From: Anthoceros angustus
Lineage: Eukaryota; Streptophyta; Anthocerotopsida; Anthocerotales; Anthocerotaceae
Direction: 5' to 3'
DNA: 64,000 bases
NCBI GenBank assembly: GCA_010909165.1
Contig: MU008161.1
Coordinates: 310,001 to 374,000 of the forward strand
The position numbers were made by a program, and so were the translations under genes. A model generated the notes under the pieces. The model was given only the letters and a program-made list of their open reading frames with translations. It was not told the DNA's origin and did not search any database. Positions 31,677 to 45,396 of this stretch are shown one piece after another (positions within the stretch are counted from its first letter, which is position 1; the number at the start of each line of letters is the position of its first letter).

Positions 31677-32864
31677 ATGGCCGAGACATTCCTGTTCACA
31701 TCGGAGTCGGTGAACGAGGGGCACCCGGACAAGCTGTGCGATCAGATCTCGGACGCGGTTCTGGATGCCTGCCTGGAGCAGGACCCGGACAGCAAGGTGG
31801 CGTGCGAGACGTGCACCAAGACCAACATGGTGATGGTGTTCGGGGAGATCACCACCAAGGCCAACATCGACTACGAGAAGATCGTGCGGGACACTTGCCG
31901 GGAGATCGGGTTCGTGTCGGACGCGGTAGGGCTGGATGCGGACCACTGCAAGGTGTTGGTGAACATCGAGCAGCAGAGCCCCGACATTGCGCAGGGCGTG
32001 CACGGCCACTTCACCAAGAAGCCGGAGGAGATCGGAGCGGGAGACCAGGGCCACATGTTCGGCTACGCCACGGACGAGACGGAGGAGCTGATGCCGCTGT
32101 CCCACGTCCTGGCCACGCAGCTGGGAGCCAAGCTCACGGAGGTGCGCAAGAACGGCGTCTGCGGCTGGCTCAGGCCCGACGGCAAGACGCAGGTGACTGT
32201 GGAGTACCGGAACGAGGGGGGCGCCATGGTGCCCCTGCGGGTGCACACCGTCCTCATCTCCACGCAGCACGACGAGAGCGTCACCAACGACCAGATTGCG
32301 GCCGACTTGAGGGAGCATGTGATCAAGCCTGTCATCCCGGAGAAGTACCTGGACGAGAACACCATCTTCCACCTCAATCCGTCGGGGAGGTTCGTCATCG
32401 GAGGCCCGCACGGGGACGCCGGGCTCACCGGCAGGAAGATCATCATCGACACCTACGGCGGCTGGGGAGCTCACGGAGGAGGCGCTTTCTCCGGGAAGGA
32501 CCCTACCAAGGTGGACAGATCGGGGGCCTACATCGTCAGGCAGGCGGCCAAGAGCATTGTGGCCTCCGGGCTTGCCCGCCGGGCGCTCGTGCAGGTGTCC
32601 TATGCTATCGGAGTGCCGGAACCGTTGTCCGTGTTTGTGGACACCTACGGGACTGGCAAGATCACGGATCCTGAGATCCTAAAGATTGTGAAGGAGGCGT
32701 TCGACTTCAGGCCCGGCCTCATCACCATCAACCTGGATCTCAAGAGGGGAGGCAATAAGCGGTTTCAGAAGACTGCCGCTTATGGCCACTTTGGTAGATC
32801 TGACCCGGACTTCACCTGGGAAGTGGTGAAGCCCCTCAAGTGGGAGAAGAAGGTGGAGGCGTGA
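31677..32864 (+). CDS. SAMS: S-adenosylmethionine synthetase
   Basis: Makes S-adenosylmethionine from methionine and ATP in the cytosol; it feeds methylation, ethylene or polyamine and lignin pathways. One uninterrupted exon of 395 residues, the standard plant length. Visible landmarks: EGHPDK (14-19, ATP phosphate binding), [11 protein letters not shown] (120-130, the family signature), [13 protein letters not shown] (242-253) and GGGAFSGKD (267-275, the second signature, P-loop-like). The start at 31,677 follows the splice acceptor; the Met nine bases upstream lies inside the intron. Third codon positions are strongly G/C, more so than in the neighbouring genes, which fits high expression. 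Nothing appears damaged. Confidence 0.98.
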   Translation: MAETFLFTSESVNEGHPDKLCDQISDAVLDACLEQDPDSKVACETCTKTNMVMVFGEITTKANIDYEKIVRDTCREIGFVSDAVGLDADHCKVLVNIEQQSPDIAQGVHGHFTKKPEEIGAGDQGHMFGYATDETEELMPLSHVLATQLGAKLTEVRKNGVCGWLRPDGKTQVTVEYRNEGGAMVPLRVHTVLISTQHDESVTNDQIAADLREHVIKPVIPEKYLDENTIFHLNPSGRFVIGGPHGDAGLTGRKIIIDTYGGWGAHGGGAFSGKDPTKVDRSGAYIVRQAAKSIVASGLARRALVQVSYAIGVPEPLSVFVDTYGTGKITDPEILKIVKEAFDFRPGLITINLDLKRGGNKRFQKTAAYGHFGRSDPDFTWEVVKPLKWEKKVEA

Positions 32865-33937
32865 TCACATCCATCTCTTCGCTGGTGGCAGCATTAGTTC
32901 AGTAGGAGGCAGGGTTTAGGTTTCCCATTTATCGAGCGGATTCAGCTCATGCAATGTCTTGTAACAACACGATGAGGCGTTGTAGGCACTGCCCTTCGGC
33001 CGAAGTGCAGCTTGTGTTTTTTGCGAGCCATGTCCTTGCCATATGTATCGGCAGTTTTGTACTGACATCGTTGAAGGAGGTGGATGGGCATCGCATTGTA
33101 TGTTGCACCTTCCTCTTCCTCATATTTTTTTTCGTTACCCAAGCTGTTTTCCTCTCCCAAATGGTGTGCTTGTACAGCATACGTTTCAGGTCGCCAACCA
33201 GCGTCTTAGATCCCGTCCTCCACCTTGGCCTCGTTCCCATCTCCTGTTCCCGCTGGGGAGTGGGGCCTTTCCTGTGGACACGACTGCGGATACCGCTTCT
33301 ACACCCCAGTGGACCCAGATTTCCGCTCGATTTTCTCTCCCCACCTGTATGCCACTAAATTGAATGGTTAATCCGCTGAAAACATTTCCAAACAACCGCC
33401 CTTGTACCACACCATCAGCCTGTGGACACTGGACAGGACTGCAAATTAGATATCGGCAGCCACGTTCCTCTGGGACTAGGAGAAGTAAAGTAGGGCCGGG
33501 TTTCTTGGAAGGCACGATTCCTAAGCAACAGCTTGCAATGGGCATGAGATTCCTTAAAAAACTGGAGAGCGTCATCTTTCCTCGCGCATCTCCCGAGTCC
33601 AGCGATCGGATCAGGGCTACCTACATCAATTTCTATTGCCTTGCTCGCACCGATTTGGTGCGCAGATGAATCTAGGCGATGCGAATTTAGTGCGCGCACT
33701 GTCCTCTATATGACTGGCGCATCCTCACTGGCGTTGAAGTTGACGCCTGGTACGGGAACGGATGAGGAAGCTTTGAGACTTGCACGCCGCATTTACGGCC
33801 CTAAGTTGCATTAAAGGACAGGTAGACGCCCTAGATCGGTCACTTTTGAAATGACCCAGTTTATTCGTAACCAAACGTGCCTGGACGATCTCCACAATTG
33901 ATAACTTAGGACCTCACCACCTTACCCATTTGTAGCG
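32865..33937. other. SAMS 3' UTR and space before the convergent MraY gene
   Basis: The first few hundred bases are likely the 3' UTR of SAM synthetase (T-rich near 33,120-33,135). SAMS and MraY are convergent. I see no further gene; the open stretches on both strands lack domain features. Confidence 0.45.
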
Positions 33938-36231
33938 TCACGCACTTATCAGACCCACGTACGCTGCTACAATCGCAAGGCAGACGGCAAGGGCATAAGC
34001 TACTGCAATGACGTAAGGCTCTTTCATGCCCAGGAGTTCTAAGTGGTGGTGGAAGGGTGCCATTCGCAGCCATCGCCGGCCTTGTCCATACATCCTCTTT
34101 GTGATTTTGAAGAAACCCACCTGCAGTTTCACGAGGCTGTTGTCACATGATCTTAGGGGTGAGGAATGAAGGGAGCAGGGCTCTAACGAATTACCTGTCC
34201 CACAACGGATAAAGTTTCGATAACAAAGACGCCTGATGCAATGAGAAGGGGCAAAAACATGCCCGTGCAGGCTGCCATTGCTGCTAGGGCTCCTCCCAAA
34301 GCTAGTGATCCAGTATCACCCATGAAGACGGTGGCTTTGTAGCGATTGTGAACCAGGAAACCCATACATGCTCCTGCCATTGATGCTCCAAACACTCCCA
34401 GTGCTGAACGGAACGCAGCCAAGCTTAGCTCAACACATTTTGAGAGAGTGATGCAAAAAAAAACATGCACGAAGCTCAGGATTACTGTTTACCAGGGTAT
34501 ATTGGGAGCACAGCTACTGCCATGGCTATGAAAGCTATTGCAGCAGTGCCCGCTGCAAGCCCATCCAGACCATCTGTTAAGTTCACGCCGTTGCTCATGG
34601 CAGCGAAGCAGAACACAGTAAGTGGCAGATACCACTTGCCACAGTACCACAGGCCCAGAGGAGGTGGCAACGGCACCAGTGTCTTCCTGGCAGCAGCACC
34701 ATCTATAAATTAGTACTACCAACTACACTTGGGCTGCCTTTGCACAGCCCTGAATGGTCTCAGTAGTAGAAGGTCAAAACTCACATCTTATATGGGGATG
34801 GTAAACCAGCAGAGTCCAGCCAGAACGCAAACCATGTTCCACAGGCCACCTATATTCAACCACCAGGCAGAATAAGTGACTGGAAGTTTTAGCAACAGAC
34901 GCAGGCAATAGGTTTTTTCCACACAGTTGCAAATCACCTGCAACACAAACTTCATCCAACCTGGAAGCCCATACTTTGCATTGCGCCATGCTGTAAGCCC
35001 GTCATCCAGGAGGCCTATGGCTGCAAAGCCAAAAGTAGCCACTGCTACTCCCAAAATCTCATTGGAGGCAAAACCTGTAACGAGTCTGGCAACGCCAATA
35101 CCCACTGGCACAAAGAATAAGCCCCCCATTGTAGGAGTTCCAACCTTGGAAAGGTGAGATGATTGAATCTCTTCACGGAAAATCTGATGAGCTTTTATTC
35201 TCTTCAAGAGTGGCACAGAGATGTAACCAAGGTATCCTGTGAGAATGGCAGACAGAACAAATGGATAGGTGAGGTACAATGAGGCCAGGGGTCTCCGAAT
35301 TACTCGCCAGATGTATGAATCAACTAACAGCAGGGTGCCGCACAAGGAAACAGACAGCAAGGCAGTAAGCCAGATGCCTTCTCCAACCCTATACAATGAC
35401 AAAGCAACAACCAACATGAGAACAGACACCGATCCCACTTCCACACCCGCACAGCTCTCAGGACACAGATGAACCACAGACAAATGTCTGCAAAATGTGC
35501 CAAAGTGCAGGACCCACGGCTCCACATTTTACCTTTCTTTGTGTCCACCAGACGCAATTGACGACACTTCATAAAAGGCAGACGACATAGTTCCTTTCTC
35601 AGCTGATTTTGCCTGGCCCTCTTTCTGAGCCCTAGACAACTCTCCATCATCTCGAGCATCTGCCAAGTCCAAGTCAGACTGTTTTTCCTCCTCCTCTGCA
35701 CTTGAATAACCAGATCGCGGATCATCAACATCCGATGGCGAGTCAAAAGTGGTAAAGTCGTCGCCATACTGTTTACAAACAAAAGACTGTGTGAGCAGAA
35801 AGAGTATATGACCACCATCAGCACTAGGTCTGCAGGGTGGCATTCATGGGTAGGAAATACTCACTCGGGCAAGAACCTGCCTAGAAGCAGGTTCCTTTCT
35901 CTGGCTAGCAGAGAAAGCGGAACCTTGACAATGCCATTGGTTCCTGACACAGACTGCCTGCAGCTCACAAGATAAAGCTTGGATGTCTCAGAATCAGCAA
36001 GCCAACCACTGCGAAGCAACGAACTCGGCCCAGAAGATTTGTCATACTGAAGACAGGGCCCTTAGTCTCAGTCAAAAGTGCCTTGCATCATCGTACCTTG
36101 ACTTCCAACCCCGACCTTGTAGCACAAACACACACTCTCACGCTTCCACCAATCGTAGGCGGTTTCCGGCTGCTGCTCTTGAAGGGTTTCACGGGAGTGT
36201 GCTTCACTGCGATCGGGCCTGAGGAGGCCAT
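33938..36231 (-). CDS. MRAY: Phospho-N-acetylmuramoyl-pentapeptide transferase, chloroplast
   Basis: Attaches phospho-MurNAc-pentapeptide to a polyprenyl phosphate, making lipid I for peptidoglycan; in plants this acts at the plastid envelope. Exons: 36,097-36,231; 35,865-35,957; 35,533-35,768; 34,938-35,388; 34,807-34,849; 34,493-34,702; 34,195-34,403; 33,938-34,120, all phases agree, 519 residues. Residues 1 to about 40 form a Ser/Lys/Arg-rich transit peptide ending near VRVCVCATR. Then an acidic stretch and about ten membrane segments. Catalytic landmarks: LLDD (281-284), NLTDGLDG (360-367), MGDTGS (417-422) and FHHH (482-485). Exon 2 is the weak point: another acceptor/donor pair is possible there, affecting only the non-catalytic N-terminal region. 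Confidence 0.93.
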
Positions 36232-36239
36232 TGTACCAG

Positions 36240-37060
36240 GACAGCACACCAATCTCAGACAGCTGGCCTTGCTTCTCCCTGCGTCACCCCTGGCAACAGA
36301 GCCAACGCCATGGTGGCCCTGAACATTCTGGGAGGATGCAGCACCTGGACATACGCTTGCTTGATGATGACCGGGAATTCCAAGTGCCCAACGGCCCCTG
36401 GCAGAAACTACGACTTCGGAGAGGCGCCCATGCTTTTCACCATCGACAATGGCACGCGCGATAGCCTGCCAAAGACGGAGCCAGAGTGTTCACCAACATC
36501 GCCAACTCCCAGAATCTGCCATGGACGTTTATGCCCACTAGTACCCGGTGACATGCAGAGGCTGGGTAGCCCTGGACGCTGAGAGAAAGGCATCATCCAG
36601 TTGTCTGGTCGCAGATGGCGCAGGCAATTGGACTTATGGCCCCGTGACTTACAGCGGCATTTTCATGTTCTGCAGCTTCGTTTTAATCAGTCCGATCACC
36701 TCAAACATCGTCGGAGGCACCCTGGTACATACGTCAGTTTCATGTCTTAGTTCTTTCATTTGGACATGAGCAGACACATGGTATCTGGCACATTCCCCGT
36801 ACTTGGCAAGTTGGCATTCATCTGGTTTGATTGTCTCAGCTCTCTTCCCGGAAGAGTTAGCAGCATCGTCGCCATAAGCAGCCAGGGCCCTCAGAGACGA
36901 CAAAAACAAATCACACAAACCATTTCTCTACAAATGTTGATTCCCGATGACAGACGTGGAGTCACTGATCTGGGAACGTGATTTAAATATTGCACGACAT
37001 AGCAGTGTGTCACCCGTGGAAGCTTCCACTTCTTGCTCAGCGTTAGTGTTTGTGCTATAG
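36240..37060. other. Gap between MraY and the alkenal reductase gene
   Basis: MraY and the reductase are divergent, so both promoters should lie here. Plus-strand open stretches at 36,310-36,582 and around 36,550-36,680 (Cys-rich in parts) have a protein-like look, but I could not join them into a gene or name a family. Confidence 0.35.
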
Positions 37061-37069
37061 ACGTCCACG

Positions 37070-38644
<1,575 letters not shown>

Positions 38645-38769
38645 TTTGGGGTTCCTTCCTGTTCGAGACTCCCTTTTTCTGCGGTTGACAAGATAGGTGT
38701 AAGTAACAGCAGCACTTGAGAATTAATTTGAAATGCTACGCTAGGTATATAACTAATTATAAATTAAAC

Positions 38770-39379
38770 TGAACTAAGAAACGCTGACATTCACCTCGTA
38801 GAATTTCACCTTAGGCAGACCATAGCTGCGAACCCCGTCAACCGGCATGTCTTGGAGCCCTAGTGTTCTTCCAACAACGGTAGCAGCTCCATCGCCAATG
38901 CCTTCCCTCCCTAACGTCGTGACAGGATTTTTCTCAGGCTAGCCCTGGGCAAACGTGTGTCCAAGAAATCAGCGAGCATCCAGAATCCCAGCATTGGAGA
39001 GCTCGTGCGTGGTGCAGAATCCGTCACACTGCCTGGCCTTCACACCTTTCCTGTTCTAGTACGCAGCGATGATCGTGGCCGACATCCTCTCGCCGAAGGA
39101 CACCAGATTCACCTGCGACCTGGGAGAAAGCTCTCCCACTAAACGCGATCCCCATGAGAAGTTATTCAACATGGTGAGCAGCGGGTTTACAACTGAAGCA
39201 TCACCCAGCTTCTCACAAGTCTCCTTGTGCAAGCGCGAGACGTCCTGAAACACATCCGCGAAACCGCGCTCTCCGTGCTCCATCGCATTTTGCCCTGCCT
39301 CCAATAGCTTGGTCCTAGTCTTTCCCATTGCCGACACAAGTATCACGGCCCCCTCCTCCGTGAGTACAAGTAAGTCCAA
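38770..39379 (-). pseudogene. Aspartate kinase pseudogene (monofunctional type, N-terminal part)
   Basis: The minus strand reads AVILVSAMGKTRTKLLEAG, a Leu-rich helical part, then ELSPRSQVNLVSFGERMSAT and IIAAY, the order seen in plant monofunctional aspartate kinase, the plastid enzyme that opens the aspartate family pathway. Directly after AAY a TAG replaces the usual Leu, yet the homology goes on: NRKGVKARQCDGF, SNAGILDA, a TGA, then TTLGREGIGDGAATVVGRTL and DMPVDGV. The N-terminal K-F-G-G block and everything after about the middle are missing. No introns interrupt stretches that a spliced gene might be expected to split, so a retrocopy is possible. Not functional. Confidence 0.75.
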
Positions 39380-39399
39380 TATCCTGCTCTTCTCCGCGG

Positions 39400-40680
39400 C
39401 ACTCGCAGTGCGTGCTGGAGCTCATGCAAACTGCCTAGGCAACAGCGTGCTAGTTTCCTGCTCCGATTCCGCACGACCGCTGCGGCGGCCGCCTCCGCCG
39501 TGGCCTCTCCAGGGGCAGCAAACGCGTTGAGCAAGGAAGTCTGAGATGCGCCGCATGCTCTGTTTTTAATTCGTCTGGGCGGCAGATTCGAGATTGGCTG
39601 GTGCGACTGAACGTGGCGAGGTAACCGATGCCGCCATTCTGTCAACTAGACCCCGGATATAGGCAAGGAGTCTGGTGTCTTATGTTCAGAATGCACACTG
39701 TACTGAATGTATTCACTGCGCTCTCTGTTTTTGGCTTGGGGCGGGCGCTGCGCTGCGCTCCCACCTACGCCTGTGCCGACAGAGTACCTTCGTCAGTTGC
39801 AAGGACGGGGTGCCGGGCAGGGCAGAGTACAGCTCATGAGCTGCAACACGGGAGGCTGATGGTGGCCGAGTCCCGACGCAAGGACATTCCGCGGACGACG
39901 AAGGAATCAGGGTATGTGGAGGATGATCTAATGCCGGAGGCTGCATATTGTTCATCCGGAAGAGAGGGAGGCTGGATGTAGTTCATCCTGAGAGAGGGAG
40001 AGTCTACAGGCCGCCCGGGCCTTCGGACCGTCTGTCCTTCTCCCTCCACCTCGCAAAAAGTGCAGGGCAGTTCAACCCCAAAGTCCTTGTTCCCTCGGGT
40101 CTGCTCCCCCGTCCTTCCCGTCCTTGCAACTGAGCTGCGCAGGGCTGCCCTCCCTGCCCTGCCCTTTGCCCCGGTTCTCGGTCTCTGCACCATGCCTTGC
40201 CCCGGTTCCCGATGCACCCGCGCACCCCATCCTGAGCCATGCGCGATGCTCTGCTCTCGGGTTGGATAGGAGCGCGAGCGGAAAATCTCGTACGTACATG
40301 GGCAGCCATCAGTCGATGTAGGGCAGGGTGCTAGACGATTGGCATCCATCCTTGAACTGGGGATTGCTTTCCAGCATGCGATCCAAGGTTACCGCTCACG
40401 GCCCGCAAGACCGCATGGAAGCGTCGCGCATAGTCTCACATGCGAGACAACCCCGTGAGCCAGCATTCATTTCCTTCGGAGATCGATTTGCAGCCGAGGA
40501 TAGTGCTGGGAAGCCCAGACATTGGCATTGCCCTGTGCCTAGAACCCCCTGTTTCTGCCAGGTAAAAATCAGATCCGTGGGACGTGGTTGCTGGTGTCGC
40601 ACTCATCGGTTTTCACACATTACGCTGAAGTGTCCAAATCTTTGACCTGTTCTTGCTCATCGTCACCGGTCACAGGCATC
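39400..40680. other. Intergenic region, no gene seen
   Basis: Mixed GC-rich and purine-rich DNA. A GAGAGAGGGAG segment occurs twice at 39,959-40,002. Open stretches on both strands overlap each other and show no domain. Confidence 0.4.
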
Positions 40681-40690
40681 GTAGGCGCTG

Positions 40691-40804
40691 CAATTAGCGA
40701 TCCTGTGAGAGGCTTGTGGGACTGTCAGACAATTGGCGATCCTTTGAAAGGCTTGTGGGACTGTCAGACAATTAGCGACCCTGTGAGAGGCTTATGAGAC
40801 TGTC
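40691..40804 (+). repeat. Three-copy 39-bp tandem repeat
   Basis: Units begin at 40,691, 40,730 and 40,769 with CAATTAGCGA or CAATTGGCGA and contain GAGGCTTGTGGGACTGTCAG with few changes. No open frame purpose is evident. Confidence 0.9.
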
Positions 40805-41346
40805 ACTCTGCTCCATCCTTCCGGTAGCTTGTCGGTACTAGTTCGATCGTTGCAAGAGGAATGCATCGATCAACTGCATAGCCGAGACGGAGCAACGCAT
40901 GATTTTTCAGGATAAAGCCAGTGTTGGTACAAATGTGTTGACCGAAAGCAAAAAATGTGTGCAACAAAGTCTGCAGACCGCCCAGCGAGGGCTCTGCTCC
41001 AGTCAGGCATGCCAGTATGGGTGCTCCCTACAGTGGTATGCTGCCAAACAATCCTGCTGGAGTTAGTCAGTGCTGAGACACAGTGGGAAGAGGATTGACA
41101 ACTTCAAGAAGATAAATTTCCTTTGCAGACATAATTCTTTTCGAATAGCGCAGCTGTCTGTTCTCCTTGCTCTCTGTAAAGTGAGAGTTTGCTGGTATAC
41201 CTGTCGTATGGAATCCTCGAGTACTGAGTTAGCAAGATAGCTGGCTTCGAAATGTCCAATCTTATATCGGCTGCCCACGATGATAACTCCCACCGTATGG
41301 AGTTGCCCCGAATACTAGGAATCTAGGGCACCGCCACTCCTGAAGT

Positions 41347-42514
41347 CTAAGCTGCAGCCTTGGCCGCCGCACGTTTCTTGGCCTCCTCCACAATCGAAAG
41401 CTTAATACCTTTCCCCCTGGGCAAAGTCACCCAAGGCTTGGTTCCCTGCCCGATCGTGAACACGTTGCCCATTCTGGTGGCAAACTCGTGACCAGCAGCA
41501 TCAACCACATGGATAATGTCAAAGCTGCCCTTATGCTTCTCCCGGTGCTTGATGGTGCCCACTCTGCCCCTGTTGCGCCCACCAGTGACCATCACAATGT
41601 TCCCGATATCAAACTTGACAAACTCCACCACCTTGCCGGTTTCCAAATTGATCTTAATAGTGTCGTGCACCTTGATCAAGGGATCAGGGTATCTGATGGT
41701 GCGACCATCAAAAGTAGTGATGTAGGGCACACCCTTGTCACCAAACTGAGCTGCGCGGACCTTGCACAGCTTGTACTGTGATGGCACACAATCAGTTCGT
41801 CAGTCACACACAACCAAACACCAGAATGAATCACATGTGCATCGGCACACAGAGCTGTATACCTTCGCCTCCTCAAGGCTGATCGAGTGGAGAGTGAAGC
41901 GACCCTTGCTGTCGTACAGCAACCTGAAATTCTCACCAGTCTTGGCGATAGAGATAACATCTGCAGAGGAATCGAAGTAGCATTGTAACGGGTCGCCCCA
42001 AGCGATTTTAGCGGCACCTGGAACTTTGTAAACACCAGTGAAAAGCTGACTTACCCATGAACCCAGCTGGATAGCACTTGTCTGTCCGCACCTTGCCATC
42101 GATAGAAATAAGCCGTTGCATGACAATTGCCACGACTTCCCTGTAAGTAAGGGCATACTTCAATCTGTTCCGCAACATGACAACCAAGGGCAAGCACTCC
42201 CTCTCCTTGTGCGGCCCAGATGACGGCTTGGGGGCCTGAAGAACAGCAGCTGCGGTCAATAACCTACCAGAGCGCGCATCTTCGAACAAGCCACATCCGA
42301 GCTCAACAGCAAGAAGCGGAAGCCACGAAGAACTTACAAAGGCGCCCCCAAGCTTGTCGAGCATCCAGTGCTTCGGCGCATTGAGCCGCTTCAGATGCTT
42401 CTTCAGACCACGAGCCTACAAAAAAGAAAATCAAGCCGCTCAGCGCATCGCAGGGTGGCAGACTGGACGTAAGACACATCAACCACAGACAAGCTCAGCG
42501 ATCCGACATACCAT
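41347..42514 (-). CDS. RPS4: 40S ribosomal protein S4 (eS4)
   Basis: Structural protein of the small cytosolic ribosomal subunit. Exons 42,512-42,514 (ATG only), 42,338-42,415, 42,055-42,235, 41,863-41,960 and 41,347-41,775 join without frame conflict to 262 residues, the normal length. Landmarks: [20 protein letters not shown] (S4 N-terminal block), [20 protein letters not shown] (S4 RNA-binding part), [29 protein letters not shown], and the KOW-type block [14 protein letters not shown]. The tail is an Ala/Lys run, as in other plants. The first intron starts right after the ATG (ATG|GTATGT). All donors are good GT sites. Confidence 0.97.
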
Positions 42515-42624
42515 GGTGGCTGATCCCGCTGTTCCCCGGAGAAGCCAACTAATAAATCCTGCATCCAAAGAGCGACATATCTAGGGCTGCTGCCTTGAAT
42601 ACCGAGACCTAAAAACTCCAAGGC

Positions 42625-42633
42625 TTATAAATA
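42625..42633 (-). promoter_or_regulatory. TATA-like box upstream of eS4
   Basis: On the minus strand TATTTATAA lies about 110 bases before the start codon, a normal distance for a plant TATA box with a short leader. A CCTAGA segment near 42,580 is at the likely transcription start. Confidence 0.4.
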
Positions 42634-44421
42634 GGTATTCCTCGAGATATATATACCTTGGTACAGTTAAAATAGTTTGTTGAAGCCAAAACGTACGTAC
42701 GTCGATGTCCCTCTTGACCCAAGGTCCAAATTCAGGATTATGCTTCGGGCATCCTCTATATATATAGAAGGTCACCAAACGAGAATGTTCCTTCATTGAG
42801 ATTAAGAACTGGTAATCATACGTGAAAGCCTCCGTTATGGCCATGGCCATACTAACAACCAAGGGGTGCATGAAGGCAAACCCCGCGGTCACCTAACTCA
42901 CGAAGGTTTAGCTCGGGTTCGAGAGCATCTTCAAGAATCCACCATCTCCAAGCCATCTCTTGATCGCAATGGGAAGGGTGTGACTTTGTTCAATGGCTCA
43001 ATGGAAAGCTCTCCTTTGAGGCAACATTATATCAACCTAGGGTGTGGTGCAAAAATTCACTCACAAAACACATCCGCAAAGCTTTGGATCGAAAGACTCA
43101 ATATGAGTCGATTCTTCATTTAGGGGTTTGAGATATATTTGAAAAGAGGAAGTGAACAGCACATACACATCATGAATCATAGACTACGGTTTGAAAGAGA
43201 AAGATAAGTATATGTATCTCGAAGTTTTCCCATGATGTTGTATCACGATCAATGGCAAACGGGCTAACTAGTCATCTGCCAAGCAAAAGCAATTGTGAAG
43301 GTGACCAGGACCTAGAGAGTAGATAGCTAGGATCTGAGAGTATTGATGGCTAGGTTATGAGACTGTAGATGGCTTCGATTTAGGAGTGTACATTGCTCCT
43401 CACAAAAGCGTGTGAAGATGACCAAGGACAACATACCTCTACTTTACTACGCAACTGAACTTTACAATGGAATAAAATTTTATAAAAAGTATAATACATT
43501 ATAGTATACTTCAATTGCATTCTAAAGTATAGATATATACTTTTTATAAATTAATATACTATACAATGGAATAAAATTTTATAAAAAGTATAATACTATA
43601 ATATTGCATTTCAATATACTTGCATTGTATAGTATATTATTTTAAATATACTATACATGCAATGCAATTGAACTTTACAACGGAATAAAATTTTACAATA
43701 GACCTATCTATACAACGCAATTGAACTTTGTTACGGATATGAACTTTACAACGGATTTAAGTTTTACAACGGACCTGAGTTTTACAATGCAAAGTAAGTT
43801 TGTTAACCTGGATTATCTAGCTCAGCTTACCCGTAGGAATATGAACCTTGGTTAATTAACTCCAGTTACTAAAACTAGAGTAAAATAACTATACTTAAAT
43901 TAATCGTGTTATGTTAACTTTGATTAGTGATATAGTAAAACACTTTGTAAAAGCCGTGTAGTAGCGGATGTTGTAAAGTCTAACCGTTGTTCAATGTACA
44001 TATATAGCTAAGGTACATCATATATCATAGACCATATCGTTTACGAAATATACCGTATATGCCAAGGAATCTTTTACTAAGGACAAAAATCCATGGTACT
44101 TACTACAGATTTTACTATAGGCGTAGTCAAGTCGTAGTAAAATATGTAGTATTGCCCATAGTAAAACACCCCGTTTTCAGTTAACTGCTCTTGTTGGACT
44201 AGCGTTTCATAGGCTTTACGTGCCCACAAGCTGTCCATTTTCGCTTCTGACTCGTTGGCCACAGTTTTTGCAACCTTGAATAAGACATAACATAAGATCA
44301 TGTATAGTTTCCACCTTTAGACTTCTTGAGTTGCCTCCCCATGGGCAGCAACACAACGTAGATAAGTCCACGAGGCTCTCCACGAGGGGTTAAATCTCAT
44401 TCTCTTTTATTTGCAACTTTG

Positions 44422-44520
44422 TCTTCACTTTTTTGCTGTCGGGTCGATGCTTCTTTATCTTCACTTTTTTGCGGTTGGGTCGACGCATCTTTATCTTCAT
44501 TTTTTTGTGGTTTGGTCGAC
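44422..44520 (+). repeat. Three-copy 35-37-bp tandem repeat
   Basis: Units start CTTCACTTTTTTG (third copy CTTCATTTTTTTG) and end at a GGTCGA(T/C) segment. Confidence 0.8.
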
Positions 44521-45238
44521 ATCAAGAGATCAGGATGTGACATAGGAGAGCAACTCAAACAGCAAATCTCATATTCCTAGTATCATCTAGCTTCACCAAG
44601 CTTCCATGTCCACAAGGACATCTTCATTCTCACTTCAGTTAATTCTATAGAAAGCTAAGGTGGCCATACAATGGATACAGCCACAGCAATCAGTAGGACC
44701 TTGTTATATGTTTGAAACTTCAGAGGCAGGAAGCCGTAACTCTCGGGTCATATGCGTGTAGACGGGAGCTTCAAGAAAGGTATGGCAACATGTTGTCACA
44801 ATGGTTCGAAAACAATACAGGGGTCTATGGGTTCGTGAAATCAATTGGCAAGGAGGGAGAGAGACAAAAAGCACATAAGATTGCAGATCAATATGTTTGT
44901 TAAAATATCAAGGCTCTTGTCGGGGGTGCCATTCTACTAGGTATGTATCATAAAAAGGTGAACGAGGACATACGTGCATGCACATACTACACATCCCCTA
45001 GTTGCTATCTATTGAAACAAACTGAGTATTTCTTAGAAGTTCTTTTGCGGACTGCGATTATACTATTGACGTGCATAGCTATATGTAGCAGTAGTAATAT
45101 GGGTTAGAACATTACAACCAATGATCAGTAATGTCGAAAAGGAGTCATGAATAAATGTTTAGGCATACATCACTATTGAGCATGGATGCATCTAGTTTGG
45201 TACAACAAGTCACACACAAATCAAGGACAACTATTAGG

Positions 45239-45315
45239 CTCTACCTAGGTCGCTAGGGTTTCCCTAATTAGGGTCCCCTACCTAGGTCGATAGGATTTCC
45301 CTAATTAGGGTTAGC
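45239..45315 (+). repeat. Two-copy repeat with CCCTAATTAGGG palindrome
   Basis: CTACCTAGGTCG then TTTCCCTAATTAGGG occurs twice with a 36-38-base period. The palindrome resembles two inverted telomere-like ends but is too short to call telomeric. Confidence 0.75.
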
Positions 45316-45396
45316 TTCTTAGCTAAAAGTCAGGGTCAAACCCTAGGACTAGTTGGTCTCATTCCCATGGCTATCTACCAAGCTTTCATTATTGTT

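Larger units (their letters stand above)
42650..45390. other. AT-rich intergenic region
   Basis: No gene called. 43,460-43,800 holds diverged copies of a unit with GGAATAAAATTTTA and TTTACAACGGA. Open stretches at 44,301-44,077 (minus) and 44,712-44,903 (plus) are short and without recognised motifs. Confidence 0.45.

Noticed and set aside
31590-32474. Long open frame (294 codons) antisense to SAM synthetase
   Set aside because: It is a shadow caused by the strong G/C third positions of the real gene on the other strand; His/Val/Leu/Arg-biased composition and no domain.
36310-36700. A secreted Cys-rich (for example thaumatin-like) protein
   Set aside because: The Cys spacing does not fit any such family and the frame cannot be continued; left as unassigned sequence.
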